Positions 42,187 to 51,391 are shown, counted from the first letter of the stretch. The stretch is 64,000 bases of DNA from Desulfatitalea alkaliphila (GCF_022968795.1 NZ_JALJRB010000001.1:372001-436000); one strand, 5' to 3'. Numbers and translations are program-made. The notes: a model not told the origin generated them from the sequence alone.

Positions 42187-43593
42187 TCAAGGGGTTTTGT
42201 GCACAATGTGGTCGATGGCCCGGTCGAGCCGAGCCACCACCCGTTCGCGCCCCAGCACGGTGATGATCTCGAAAATGCCCGGGCTGACGGTGGTGCCGGT
42301 GAGGGCCACGCGCACCGGTTGGGCGATTTTGCCCAGCTTGAGGTCGAACTGTTCCATGACCTGCGCAAAGACCTCTTCCAGGGCCTTTTCGTCGAAGGTC
42401 GCCAGGGCGACGAGCCGGTCGCGCAGTCCGCGCAGGGGGTCGAGCACATTGGCCTTGAGAAACTTGGCGGCGGCCTTTTCGTCCAGGGCGATGGCGTCGT
42501 TGAAATAGAAGTGGGCCTGCTCGGCCATCTCCACCAGGGTTTTACTGCGCGCCTGGAGCGTGGCGATGGCGGCCTGCAGGTAGGCGTCGTCCGCGGCGTC
42601 CCAGCCCCGGGCGGCCAGAAAGGGGCGCAGGTGGGGCGCCAGGTCCGCCGGCGCGGCGGCTTGGATGTGATCGGCGTTGAGGGCGGTCATTTTGACCGGG
42701 TCGAAGACGCCGGCCGATTTGCCCACCCGCTCCAGGGTGAACTTTTCGATCAGCTCGCTGCGGGTGAAGAACTCCTGGTCGCCGTAGGACCAGCCCAGGC
42801 GGGCCAGGAAATTGATGAAGGCGTCGGGCAGCAGCCCCATGTCCCGGTAAGCGGTGACCGAGGTGGCGCCGTGGCGCTTGGACATGCGGGTGCGGTCATG
42901 GCCCAGCACCATGGGTACATGGGCGAATTCGGGCAGGGGGTGGCCCAGGGCCTGATAGATCAAGATCTGCTTGGGGGTGTTCATCACGTGGTCATCGCCG
43001 CGGATGATGGTGGTGATGTTCATGGTCATGTCGTCCACCACGGCGGCGAAGTTGTAGGTGGGCATGCCGTCGCCGCGCCGCAGCACGAAATCGTCCAACT
43101 CCTCGTTGGCAAAGACGATGGCGCCCTTGATGCGGTCGTTGACCACGGTGGTGCCGGTGAAAGGCGCCCGCAGGCGCACCACCGCGCCGGGGCGCGGTCC
43201 CAACCCCTTGTCGCGGCAGGTGCCGTCGTAGCGCGGCTTGGCCCCGGTGGCGCGGGCCTTTTCGCGCATGGCCTCGATGGCCTCGGGGGCGCAGGTGCAG
43301 TAGTAGGCGTGGCCGGCGTCCACCAAGCGGTCGATGTGGGTATTGTAGGCTTCCAGGCGGTCGCTCTGATAAAAAGGGCCTTCGTCGTAATCGATGCCCA
43401 GCCATTGAAGGGCCTCGAAGATGGCTTGCACCGATGCGTCGGTGGAGCGCACCCGGTCGGTATCCTCGATGCGCAAAATGAAATGCCCGCCGGTGTGACG
43501 CGCGTGGAGCCAGTTGAACAGGGCGGTGCGGGCCCCGCCCACGTGCAGGTAACCGGTGGGGCTGGGGGCGAAACGGGTGCGAACGGTGCTCAT
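42187..43593 (-). CDS. gltX: Glutamyl-tRNA synthetase
   Basis: A 468-residue class I GluRS. The N-terminal RFAPSPTGYLHVGGARTA holds the HIGH-type motif, and TRMSKRHGATSV holds the KMSKS motif. YYCTCAPEAIEAMREKA with CRDKG is the partial zinc-type region. Length matches the family (about 470). With glnS present, it is expected to charge only tRNA-Glu. It lies just upstream of tRNA-Gln on the same strand and is divergent from rpmF. Confidence 0.96.
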   Translation of the reverse strand: MSTVRTRFAPSPTGYLHVGGARTALFNWLHARHTGGHFILRIEDTDRVRSTDASVQAIFEALQWLGIDYDEGPFYQSDRLEAYNTHIDRLVDAGHAYYCTCAPEAIEAMREKARATGAKPRYDGTCRDKGLGPRPGAVVRLRAPFTGTTVVNDRIKGAIVFANEELDDFVLRRGDGMPTYNFAAVVDDMTMNITTIIRGDDHVMNTPKQILIYQALGHPLPEFAHVPMVLGHDRTRMSKRHGATSVTAYRDMGLLPDAFINFLARLGWSYGDQEFFTRSELIEKFTLERVGKSAGVFDPVKMTALNADHIQAAAPADLAPHLRPFLAARGWDAADDAYLQAAIATLQARSKTLVEMAEQAHFYFNDAIALDEKAAAKFLKANVLDPLRGLRDRLVALATFDEKALEEVFAQVMEQFDLKLGKIAQPVRVALTGTTVSPGIFEIITVLGRERVVARLDRAIDHIVHKTP

Positions 43594-43870
43594 GGTGTTT
43601 TTTCCTTATGTATAGTCAAACAGGACTAGTCAACCAGCGGCCGGCACTCCTTGCCGGCGATTTTTGGCGGGTGTTGCTGCGAACCGGCGCGCTTTTGGAT
43701 GCCCCCGACGGGCCGTCGCACCCGGTCCGGACGGACTTCCCGGGGCGACTTTCCATTGAATATTCAGGCTATTGCCCATCACGTGGGTCGGCACTGAAAC
43801 AACCGTTATGCATACCATATCCCCCAGGCCGGCACAAGCCGCATGAAAGCCGGACGGCCGGATAAAAGCC

Positions 43871-43899
43871 TTGACAAGGTCCGGGAATTTAATTACTAG
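43871..43899 (+). promoter_or_regulatory. Candidate promoter of the rpmF-fatty acid operon
   Basis: A perfect TTGACA (43871-43876) is followed after 17 nt by TACTAG, a weak -10. It lies 73 bp before rpmF within a 378-bp divergent gap (43594-43971) in which no gene is seen. The AT-rich stretch around 43930-43960 could hold an alternative -10 element. Confidence 0.45.
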
Positions 43900-43971
43900 A
43901 TGCCACAGCCTGAGACTGGGAAGTTATTTTAAATATATAATCTATAATTACAAACAGTTGGGAGATTACTC

Positions 43972-44148
43972 ATGGCACTGCCGAAACGCAAGATATCCAA
44001 GTCAAGAAGGGACAAGCGACGCACCCACCAGAAAGTCGATGTGCCCGCGCCGTCCACCTGCCCGGAATGCGGCGAACCGATCATGCCCCACCACGCCTGC
44101 CCCAAGTGCGGTGTTTACAAGGGTCGCACGGTCACCGAGACGGAATAG
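43972..44148 (+). CDS. rpmF: 50S ribosomal protein L32
   Basis: A 58-residue bL32. [17 protein letters not shown] is the family N-terminus, and the zinc ribbon is C30-x2-C33 ... C43-x2-C46 ([20 protein letters not shown]). The upstream TGGGAGATTACTC gives GGGAG 9 nt before the ATG. It heads the operon with the acyl-CoA dehydrogenase, fabG, acpP and fabF; rpmF is a common leader of fatty-acid synthesis operons. Confidence 0.95.
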   Translation: MALPKRKISKSRRDKRRTHQKVDVPAPSTCPECGEPIMPHHACPKCGVYKGRTVTETE

Positions 44149-44200
44149 CCTTTTTCGTTCCTTATATTCATCCGCCATTCAAATACAAGGAAACGCATTG

Positions 44201-45847
44201 ATGAGTGCCGACATGTACCGGGGTTTGGATCTCAAATCACGGCAGATGGTGGTGGACACCGTCCACCAGTTGCGTAAAAAGTTGTTGAACAAGGAGAACA
44301 TCCTGACCTGGGACAAGGACGAGGTGTTTCCCGAAAAGGCCATCCGCCAGATGCTGGGCCCGGACATCGGCCTGCAGCTGCTGTTCATTCCCGAGGAATA
44401 CGGCGGCGCCGGCGGCGGCGCCCGGGACTGTTGCAAGGTGACCGAGGAGATGGCCAAAATCTGCCTGGGGGTGGCCACCGGCTTTTTCGCCATTCAACTG
44501 GGCACCGACCCCATCCTGGTGGGCGCCACCGAGGAGCAGAAGCAGCGCTGGCTGACCCGCATCGCCGATGGCGACACCCTGGTGGCCTACGCCGTCACCG
44601 AACCGGAGGCGGGCAGCAACCTGGCCTCCTTGAAAACAACGGCCGATCCGGTGACCGACGGCGACGGCAAGGTGACCGGCTACACCATCACCGGCAACAA
44701 GCAGTTCATCTCCACCGGCGGCTACGCCGACCTGATCACGGTGCTGGCCCAGACCCCCGACGGCCCCTCCTTTTTCGTGGTGGAGAAGGGCATGAAGGGG
44801 TTCACGCCCCTCAAGGGCGAGGAGAAGCACGGCATCCGCGCCTCCAACACTTCGCCGCTGAGCTTCGACGAAGTGTTCGTGCCCATCGAGAACCTGGTGG
44901 GCGGGGTACCGGGCAAGGGCCTCAAACAAGCCAATGTGGTGTTCGGCTACACCCGCCTGATGGTGGCCTCCATGGCCCTGGGCGCCGGCAAGGCCGCCCT
45001 GGAGATCGCCATTCCCTATGCCAAGGAGCGGATCCAGTTCGGCGGCCCGCTGTCCGAAAAACAGGGCTACACCCACAAGCTGATCGTGCCCAACGTGGTG
45101 CGCCTTGCCGCCGCCGATGCCTACATCGACCAGGTGGCCCACATGCTGGACGGCAGCGAGGAGGACTTGCAGGTGGAAGGCTCCATCGGCAAATACTTCG
45201 CCACCGAGGCGGCCGACCGCGCGGCTAACGACTGCATGCAGGCGCTGGGCGGCTACGGCTACATCCGGGACTTCGAAGTGGAGAAGATCAAGCGGGACGT
45301 GAAGATCACCTGCATTTACGAAGGCACCAGCGAAATTCAGCAGAACATCATCAGCACCTTCCGCTGGAAGGCCAGCCGCAAAAGCAAGGGCGCCTTCTAC
45401 ACCACCATGGCCGAGGAGATGGACACCCTGGCGGCCGAGGGGCCCGACGGCGGCTATCGCTTCTACGCCCAGGCGGCGCGGGCCCTGAACCTGACCATCG
45501 ACCTGGCGCACAACAACCGCCTGACCCGCCAACAGGCCGTCATGTTCGACCTGGCCGACATGATGACCCACTTGGAGGTGGGCGTGGCCCTGGCCCGCAA
45601 GGCGTCCCGTCTGAACCGGGAAAAGGCCCCCGAGGCGGAGCGCTTCACCCTGATGGCCCGGGTGTTCGCCGGCGAGGTGGCCCGCCTGGTGAGCGAAAAC
45701 GCCCTGCGCATCGCCATGTGCGGTGAGTTGGACGACCAGATCGCCCAACAGCATCTGGCGGCCATCGGCTACCAGGAGATGACCGCCGCCCGCGCGGGCT
45801 GGATGGGCGCCATGGACCGCATCGCCGACATGATTTTCAAAAGATAG
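44201..45847 (+). CDS. Acyl-CoA dehydrogenase in the fatty-acid synthesis operon
   Basis: A 548-residue acyl-CoA dehydrogenase with the VLCAD-like long C-terminus. TEPEAGSNLAS is the family substrate-binding loop, LQVEGSIGKYFATEAADRA and CMQALGGYGYIRDFEVEK lie in the FAD-binding C-terminal domain, and the catalytic Glu is in CIYEGTSEIQ. It is second in the rpmF operon, 52 bp after rpmF and 43 bp before fabG, where plsX-fabH-fabD often lie in other bacteria. Running in reverse it could act as an enoyl reductase, or it may desaturate acyl chains; this is inference. Confidence 0.92.
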   Translation: MSADMYRGLDLKSRQMVVDTVHQLRKKLLNKENILTWDKDEVFPEKAIRQMLGPDIGLQLLFIPEEYGGAGGGARDCCKVTEEMAKICLGVATGFFAIQLGTDPILVGATEEQKQRWLTRIADGDTLVAYAVTEPEAGSNLASLKTTADPVTDGDGKVTGYTITGNKQFISTGGYADLITVLAQTPDGPSFFVVEKGMKGFTPLKGEEKHGIRASNTSPLSFDEVFVPIENLVGGVPGKGLKQANVVFGYTRLMVASMALGAGKAALEIAIPYAKERIQFGGPLSEKQGYTHKLIVPNVVRLAAADAYIDQVAHMLDGSEEDLQVEGSIGKYFATEAADRAANDCMQALGGYGYIRDFEVEKIKRDVKITCIYEGTSEIQQNIISTFRWKASRKSKGAFYTTMAEEMDTLAAEGPDGGYRFYAQAARALNLTIDLAHNNRLTRQQAVMFDLADMMTHLEVGVALARKASRLNREKAPEAERFTLMARVFAGEVARLVSENALRIAMCGELDDQIAQQHLAAIGYQEMTAARAGWMGAMDRIADMIFKR

Positions 45848-45890
45848 TTCCAAGATACAATCAAGATACAATCAAGCACAAGGGGTTGAG

Positions 45891-46655
45891 ATGACGGAGA
45901 ACAGCGACCGCACAGTGGTGGTGACCGGCGGGTCGCGGGGGATCGGAAGGGCCATCTGCAAAGCCTTCGCCGAACCCGGCACCCGGATCTTTTTCAACTA
46001 CTTTTCCCCGGCCGATCCCGAAGGGGAAAAGGCGGCCGCGGAAGAGACCATCGCCCTGGTGCGCCAAAACGGCGCCGAGGCCCAAGGCATGTGGGCCAAT
46101 GTGGCGGTCCCGGCCGAAGTGTCCCAATTTTTCGATCAGGTCATGGAAGCCACCGGACGTGTGGATGTACTGGTCAACAACGCCGGCATATTGCGCGACG
46201 CGCTCATGGCCCGCATGAAAGAGGCCGATTGGGACGCGGTGCTGTCCGTCAATCTCAAAGGCCCCTTTCTCTGCACCCAGGCGGCCGCCCGCATCATGGC
46301 CAAGCAGCGCAGTGGTCGGATCGTCAACATGGCGTCGGTGGTCGGCGTCATCGGCAATATCGGCCAGGCCAATTATGTGGCCGCCAAAGCCGGCCTGATC
46401 GGCCTGACCAAAACCGCGGCCAAGGAGTATGCCTCCCGCGGCGTGACGGTCAATGCCGTGGCGCCGGGTTTCATCGACACCGACATGACCGCCGGGCTGC
46501 CGGAAAAGGTCCGCACCGCCATGCTCGCCTCCATCCCCCTGGGCCGCTCCGGCAGCCCCGAGGATGTGGCCGGGGTGGTCCGCTTTCTGGCATCGGACGC
46601 CGCCGCCTATTTGACCGGCCAGGTGCTGCATGTCAGCGGCGGGATGGTGATGTAA
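45891..46655 (+). CDS. fabG: 3-oxoacyl-[acyl-carrier-protein] reductase
   Basis: A 254-residue SDR matching FabG: NADP site TGGSRGIG, structural NNAG, catalytic Ser in NMASVVG and Tyr/Lys in YVAAKAGLIG, with the C-terminal GQVLHVSGGMVM. It reduces 3-oxoacyl-ACP in each elongation cycle. Its place directly before acpP and fabF supports the fatty-acid role over a generic SDR. AAGGGG lies 7 nt before the ATG. Confidence 0.9.
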   Translation: MTENSDRTVVVTGGSRGIGRAICKAFAEPGTRIFFNYFSPADPEGEKAAAEETIALVRQNGAEAQGMWANVAVPAEVSQFFDQVMEATGRVDVLVNNAGILRDALMARMKEADWDAVLSVNLKGPFLCTQAAARIMAKQRSGRIVNMASVVGVIGNIGQANYVAAKAGLIGLTKTAAKEYASRGVTVNAVAPGFIDTDMTAGLPEKVRTAMLASIPLGRSGSPEDVAGVVRFLASDAAAYLTGQVLHVSGGMVM

Positions 46656-46772
46656 TACCCAAGGTATTGTTAAAAATAGCTGTTTTGTCGATTTCTTATA
46701 GATATATTTCATTTTTCAGGACGCCCTGTTGTGTTTCGGGGGCGTGCCTAACTTCCGGAAAGGAGAAGGTCG

Positions 46773-47000
46773 ATGTCTGTCGAAGATAAAGTCAAAAAGA
46801 TCATTGCGGAAAAACTGAGCGTGGATTTGGAGGAAGTGGTGCCGGAGGCCTCGTTTGTGGATGACCTGGGGGCCGACTCCCTGGACCTGGTGGAGTTGAT
46901 CATGTCCATGGAAGAGGAGTTCGACATCGACATCTCGGACGAAGATGCCGAAAAGCTGGTGACGGTGCAAAACGCCATCGACTACATCAAGGCCCATTGA
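46773..47000 (+). CDS. acpP: Acyl carrier protein
   Basis: A 75-residue acidic acyl carrier protein. The phosphopantetheine Ser36 is in [26 protein letters not shown] precedes the ATG, a strong ribosome site that suits a very abundant protein. It follows fabG by 117 bp and precedes fabF by 216 bp; a stem-loop lies in the latter gap. Confidence 0.96.
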   Translation: MSVEDKVKKIIAEKLSVDLEEVVPEASFVDDLGADSLDLVELIMSMEEEFDIDISDEDAEKLVTVQNAIDYIKAH

Positions 47001-47036
47001 ACCGGTACGGCGCACCCGGCGTCGTGTGCCGCGGTA

Positions 47037-47069
47037 CGTCCGGCAGGAGCGCCAACTCTCTGCCGGACG
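47037..47069 (+). other. Stem-loop between acpP and fabF
   Basis: CGTCCGGCAG (47037-47046) pairs perfectly with CTGCCGGACG (47060-47069) around a 13-nt loop, with no following T-run. It may stabilise the acpP mRNA end or reduce read-through into fabF. The rest of this 216-bp spacer shows no gene. Confidence 0.5.
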
Positions 47070-47216
47070 CACCCGGGGACGCCGGACGCTGAACCTTTAC
47101 CGGGTCGCACCCCTGCGACCGAATGCAACGCAACGCTTTCCGCTGCTGCCGGAAATGCGGCACCTATCGATATTGTTTCGCTCCAATGCGAAGGACGTGG
47201 TGACAAGGAGGTACAT

Positions 47217-48458
47217 TTGGAAAAACGGGTAGTGGTAACCGGAATCGGTTTGGTCACGCCCTTGGGCATTGGCGTTGAGGAGACCTGGTCGGCGCTGGTG
47301 GCCGGCAAATCCGGCGTGGGCGAAATCACCCGGTTCGACGCGACGGGCTACAACACCCGCATCGCCGCCGAGGTCAAAGGCTTCAATCCGGAAGATTTCA
47401 TGCCCAAAAAGGATGCCAAGCGAACCGAACACTTCATCGCTTACAGCATCGCGGCCTCCCGCATGGCCCTGGAGGATGCCCGGCTGACCATCGACGCCGC
47501 CAACGGCCCGCGCATCGGCGTGCTCACCGGCTGCGGCCTGGGCGGTTTGAACATGCTGGAAATCACCGCGCGCACCGTGGACACCGCCGGACCGAAACGG
47601 GTCAGCCCCTTTTTCATCCCCATGCTGATCGGCAACATGGCCGCCGGCATGATCTCCATCCAGTTCGGCGCCAAGGGCCCCAACGCATCGGTGGCCACGG
47701 CCTGCGCCGCAGGGGCGCACGCCATCGGCGACGCCTTCGACCTGATCCGCTACGGCAAGGCCGACGCCATGATCACCGGCGGCGTGGAATCGGTGGTCAC
47801 CCGCACCTGCATCGCCGGCTTCGGCGCCATGAAAGCCCTGTCCACCCGCAACGACGATCCCCGGAAGGCCTCCCGCCCCTTTGATAAGGATCGAGACGGT
47901 TTCGTGGTGGGCGAAGGCAGCGGCATACTGATCCTCGAATCCTTGGAACACGCCTTGGAACGCGGTGCCCACATATACGCAGAAATGGCCGGCTACGGCA
48001 TGAGCGGCGACGGCTACCACATGACCTCGCCGCCCCCCGACGGCGAAGGCGCCGCCCGCTGCATGCAAGCGGCCATCGACGACGCCGGCATTCAACCGAC
48101 CCAGATCGACTACATCAACGCCCACGGCACCTCAACGCCGCTTAACGATCTGTACGAGACGCGGGCCATCAAGATGATGTTCGGCGACCAGGCCCACAAA
48201 GTGCCCATCAGCTCCACCAAATCAATGACCGGCCACCTGCTGGGCGGCGCCGGCGGCATCGAAACCGTCTTCACCGCCCTGGTGATCCAGCACGGCATCC
48301 TGCCGCCCACCATCAACCTGGACAACCCCGGTGAAGAGTGCGACCTGGACTACGTGCCCCACACCGCCCGCAAGAAGGAGGTCACCTACGCCATGACCAA
48401 CTCCTTCGGCTTCGGCGGCACCAACGCCTCCTTGATCTTAAAAAAGTTTACACAATAG
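47217..48458 (+). CDS. fabF: 3-oxoacyl-[acyl-carrier-protein] synthase II
   Basis: A 413-residue FabF condensing enzyme. The start is a TTG, chosen because AAGGAGG lies 6 nt upstream and translation begins with the family N-terminus EKRVVVTGIGLVTPLG. The catalytic triad is Cys163 in VATACAAGAH, His in NAHGTSTPLND, and His in KSMTGHLLGGAGG. It elongates acyl-ACP with malonyl-ACP and ends the rpmF operon. The TTG start may keep its level below that of acpP. Confidence 0.96.
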   Translation: MEKRVVVTGIGLVTPLGIGVEETWSALVAGKSGVGEITRFDATGYNTRIAAEVKGFNPEDFMPKKDAKRTEHFIAYSIAASRMALEDARLTIDAANGPRIGVLTGCGLGGLNMLEITARTVDTAGPKRVSPFFIPMLIGNMAAGMISIQFGAKGPNASVATACAAGAHAIGDAFDLIRYGKADAMITGGVESVVTRTCIAGFGAMKALSTRNDDPRKASRPFDKDRDGFVVGEGSGILILESLEHALERGAHIYAEMAGYGMSGDGYHMTSPPPDGEGAARCMQAAIDDAGIQPTQIDYINAHGTSTPLNDLYETRAIKMMFGDQAHKVPISSTKSMTGHLLGGAGGIETVFTALVIQHGILPPTINLDNPGEECDLDYVPHTARKKEVTYAMTNSFGFGGTNASLILKKFTQ

Positions 48459-48470
48459 CCTTCACGCAAA

Positions 48471-48510
48471 CCCGTCGGGCGCCTGTGCTGTAAGGCTGGC
48501 GCCCGACGGG
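48471..48510 (+). terminator. Strong stem-loop after fabF
   Basis: CCCGTCGGGCGCC (48471-48483) pairs perfectly with GGCGCCCGACGGG (48498-48510) around 14 nt, 12 bp after the fabF stop. No T-run follows, so it may be a Rho-assisted terminator or a 3'-end stabiliser instead of an intrinsic terminator. Confidence 0.5.
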
Positions 48511-48924
48511 CCGCGTGGCCCTCCTCGACCATACTGGTCCCACACCCGGCCTGCGGCTTGTCCGCCAACCCTTCGATGGCCGGCGATGGCCGGACCATGA
48601 ATCTTAAAAACGTCACCCCAATACCAAACTGCGTCACGCCATGTTCTAAATCCGTCACATCACACCACAACCAGCCGTTAATACTATAATTATCAAACGC
48701 CAAAACTACACTGACGCCGTATTCCATGCCCGCTGGGCCAGCCGAACCTAAAATTTTTTTATAGCTTCGCCTTCACCCGTCGCCAATTCAGCCCACCACT
48801 CTGCAAGCACCAACAGAGATTCTGAAACGTGGCCGACCAATCCATCAATCTGCTGAATTATTTTCATATTCCGCCGACCACGACCCGCCGCCCCAAAGAA
48901 TCCGAAACCACCCTCGCAGAATGC
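48511..48924. other. Intergenic region upstream of the first pilin operon
   Basis: About 410 bp, more AT-rich than its neighbours in the second half. No ORF with a convincing start or ribosome site, RNA gene or repeat was seen. It ends with the sigma-54-type promoter; enhancer sites for a PilR-like activator would be expected somewhere in this stretch but none could be recognised by eye. Confidence 0.5.
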
Positions 48925-48940
48925 TGGTACGACTATTGCA
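48925..48940 (+). promoter_or_regulatory. Sigma-54 promoter candidate for pilin operon 1
   Basis: TGGTACGACTATTGCA fits TGGCACG-N4-TTGCW with a single mismatch, and GG and GC are exactly 10 nt apart. It is 54 bp before the fimT-like start, giving a leader of about 40 nt. Pilin genes are commonly sigma-54/PilR controlled. Confidence 0.72.
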
Positions 48941-48993
48941 GTACTCCTGAACACAATTCATCTATCCCCATACACACGAAGATAGAGGACCGT

Positions 48994-49470
48994 ATGAACG
49001 GAAGCGAAGCCACTACAGCTTACAAGAAAGTGCCATGGCCCAATGGCAAAAAAGGGTTCACCCTGGTTGAATTGATGGTGACCATTGCGATCATCGCCAT
49101 TTTGTTGGGGGTGGCAACTCCCGCGATGGTAAGCTACATGCAACAAAAAGGGGTGCGCGATGCCGCCGACCAATTGGCAATGGATTTTCAACGCGCCAAA
49201 ATGTTAGCCATATCCCGCAGCGCACCATGCTCGATTATCTTTGATACCGCCAATAATCGTTACACCATATCGCTGACCAACCAGACCATCGATCTGGTCA
49301 ACTACCGTGGCGGTGTGACTTTTGCTGCGCCGTTTCCCGATCCGCCACAAGTTACATTCAATCCCCAAGGCACTTGCTTTCCTGCCAGCCAACTTTTTTT
49401 AACGAATGCGGCCGGTTCCAGAACTTTGGGGGTCAGAACCTCAATCGCCGGTGGCATCACACAGTTTTGA
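48994..49470 (+). CDS. fimT: FimT/GspH-type minor pilin (cluster 1)
   Basis: A 158-residue type IV minor prepilin. The prepilin cleavage site is KKG/FTLVELMVTIAIIAILLGVA with Glu at +5, followed by the long pilin helix (GVRDAADQLAMDFQRAKMLAISRSA) and a GspH-type beta domain. The ATG at 48994 is preferred over upstream starts, with GAGG 7 nt before it. It leads the fimT-pilW-pilV-pilX-pilY1 operon that builds the pilus tip/initiation complex. The homologue at 57437 shares most of the N-terminal helix. Confidence 0.87.
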   Translation: MNGSEATTAYKKVPWPNGKKGFTLVELMVTIAIIAILLGVATPAMVSYMQQKGVRDAADQLAMDFQRAKMLAISRSAPCSIIFDTANNRYTISLTNQTIDLVNYRGGVTFAAPFPDPPQVTFNPQGTCFPASQLFLTNAAGSRTLGVRTSIAGGITQF

Positions 49471-49511
49471 GTTTTTGCCAATGGGTGGCTGCCGTTTCAA
49501 GGAGATGCCCG

Positions 49512-50324
49512 ATGAAAAAGTTGAATTATAAGAAAAAGTTTTTAAGTGTTTTTTGCCGCAACGAGGATGGGTTTACGCTCGTCGAGTTGTTGATCGCAAT
49601 GGTCGTTGCGGCCATCGTGGGCGGCGCCATGGTTGCCAACTATGTCAGCCAGCAGCGTTCGGCAACGATGGTCCGGCAGGTGGCCCAAATGCAGCAGCAG
49701 TTGAGGGGGGCCTTGTTCATTATGGAAAGCGATATCCGTGTCGCCGGATTCAACCCTCAAAATATTACAGAGGTGTTCGGCGTTACGGATATCCGCCGAA
49801 GACTTATAGAGGATGGCACGCCTTCGACGGAGGGTATCCCCGCTCTGATGGTAGCCTATGACTGGTCACCCGGCAACCCATCGCCGGCAACCACCGGTAA
49901 TGGTGTGTTGGACCCTGGAGAGTCACCGATCTATTACCTGCTGGATAACGGCAGAGGGTTGACCGACCTGATGCGTGATCTAGGTGGCGATCCCCAGTTA
50001 GTGGCCGAGAATATCGAAGCAATGGCATTTATTTTCGCATATCGCGACGATAACGGCGACATGGTGTGGGCGATGGATACCAACAATGACAACCGGTTGG
50101 ACACGCGAATCGATGACGACGGCAATACCACGCCCCTGACTGCAGCAGTAGCACTTGATAATATTGTCGCCATCAGGGTTCAGCTACTGGCGCGTGCACC
50201 AAATCCGTCGCGGAACTTCTTCAGCCAACAGTTTTTTTTAGGTGATCTGCCGCCAATCGGTAACGATGCCTTTCGGCGTCGCTTGCTGGAGCGGGTCATC
50301 GAAATTCGAAATGCCGACCTTTGA
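49512..50324 (+). CDS. pilW: PilW-type minor pilin (cluster 1)
   Basis: A 270-residue prepilin with cleavage site EDG/FTLVELLIAMVVAAIVGGAMV. The mature helix reads QMQQQLRGALFIMESDIRVAGF, a PilW hallmark, and the globular part contains a Ca-like acidic stretch (DTNNDNRLDTRIDDDGN). AAGGAGATG precedes the ATG. It works with PilV, PilX and PilY1 to prime pilus assembly. Confidence 0.87.
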   Translation: MKKLNYKKKFLSVFCRNEDGFTLVELLIAMVVAAIVGGAMVANYVSQQRSATMVRQVAQMQQQLRGALFIMESDIRVAGFNPQNITEVFGVTDIRRRLIEDGTPSTEGIPALMVAYDWSPGNPSPATTGNGVLDPGESPIYYLLDNGRGLTDLMRDLGGDPQLVAENIEAMAFIFAYRDDNGDMVWAMDTNNDNRLDTRIDDDGNTTPLTAAVALDNIVAIRVQLLARAPNPSRNFFSQQFFLGDLPPIGNDAFRRRLLERVIEIRNADL

Positions 50325-50367
50325 ATACTAATGATCCGCAATACTCAGGTACATTGGGGGCAACGCA

Positions 50368-50772
50368 ATGAAAGCTGATCCTTCACACAAGAAAAAAATA
50401 CATCGTGACGAAACGGGATTCACGTTGATCGAGGCCATGATTGCCATTCTCGTATTCACCATAGGCATTTTGGCCACCATCAGCATGCAGATCACCTCCA
50501 TCCAAGGAAACGCCTTGGCCAGGAACAATACAGAGGCGGCGGCCATTGCCGCGAACCTGGCGGAGGAGTTGCGCTCTTTTCCCTACTCGGATGCTTCCTT
50601 GCAGCAGGGAAACCATGCGTTGCCTGATGTGGGGAATTACAGCGTTTCATATACGGTGCAGGATGACGCGATCCTTGCAGATACGAAATCGGTCCGTATC
50701 ACGGTGGGTTGGACGACTCGCGCCACCCCGCGCAACGTCATCGTTGATTATTTATTCTATGACACCATCTAA
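50368..50772 (+). CDS. pilV: PilV-type minor pilin (cluster 1)
   Basis: A 134-residue prepilin, cleavage site ETG/FTLIEAMIAILVFTIGILATISMQ, with Glu at +5, which is the PilV signature. The rest is a short beta-rich head (VGNYSVSYTVQDDAILADTKSVRITVGW). GGGGGCAACGC precedes the ATG. Third gene of the operon, 43 bp after pilW. Confidence 0.87.
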   Translation: MKADPSHKKKIHRDETGFTLIEAMIAILVFTIGILATISMQITSIQGNALARNNTEAAAIAANLAEELRSFPYSDASLQQGNHALPDVGNYSVSYTVQDDAILADTKSVRITVGWTTRATPRNVIVDYLFYDTI

Positions 50773-50791
50773 CTAAAAAAGGGATCAAAAA

Positions 50792-51391
50792 ATGATAACC
50801 CGTCCGCATCTTAACGATCTTAGCGATGAAAGGGGTTCGGCCCTCATAACGAGCATTCTGATTCTGATGGTCGTCACCGCGATCGGCATCATCGCTACTC
50901 GCACTGCCGACATGGAAATTCAAATCGCCGCTTTTGATAAATTCCATAAATCAACCTGGTTTGCCACGGAGTCCGTCGTGGAGGCGATGGTACCTGGAAT
51001 GGCGGAACAGGCTATTGATATGCGCCTTCAAGAAGGCGACGATGTTGAAACCGTCTTTCGTGTTTTATCGCCCCATATTACGTTGAATCCAGATTTTTTC
51101 TGGAACGAGGCCACCGGTATCTGCGCAGAGGATACGCCTACCGCCGCAAATGCCGACATCGCCTTGACCAATCGGACCATGGGCTCCGCGGATATCTTTG
51201 TTCGCACCTATGGACCGGGCGCCGATTTCATGCACGGCGCTGGCGTCGCTCTGCCCGAAGGCTACCATGGTTTTGGAAAGAGTTTGGCCAGAGGCGGCGC
51301 CCACATCACCTATACCAACAGGGGGCTTGGAGAGGGAGCAGGTAACAGCGTGGCCAGAATCTCAACCCAATGGAGATACGTCATCCAGTAA
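50792..51391 (+). CDS. pilX: PilX-type minor pilin (cluster 1)
   Basis: A 199-residue minor pilin of the PilX type: ERG/SALITSILILMVVTAIGIIATRTADMEI. As in other PilX proteins the usual Glu at +5 is missing (it is Thr here). It starts 19 bp after pilV. The homologue at 59366 has the same layout, including KxTWFATE/D after the first helix. It couples the minor pilins to PilY1. Confidence 0.83.
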   Translation: MITRPHLNDLSDERGSALITSILILMVVTAIGIIATRTADMEIQIAAFDKFHKSTWFATESVVEAMVPGMAEQAIDMRLQEGDDVETVFRVLSPHITLNPDFFWNEATGICAEDTPTAANADIALTNRTMGSADIFVRTYGPGADFMHGAGVALPEGYHGFGKSLARGGAHITYTNRGLGEGAGNSVARISTQWRYVIQ

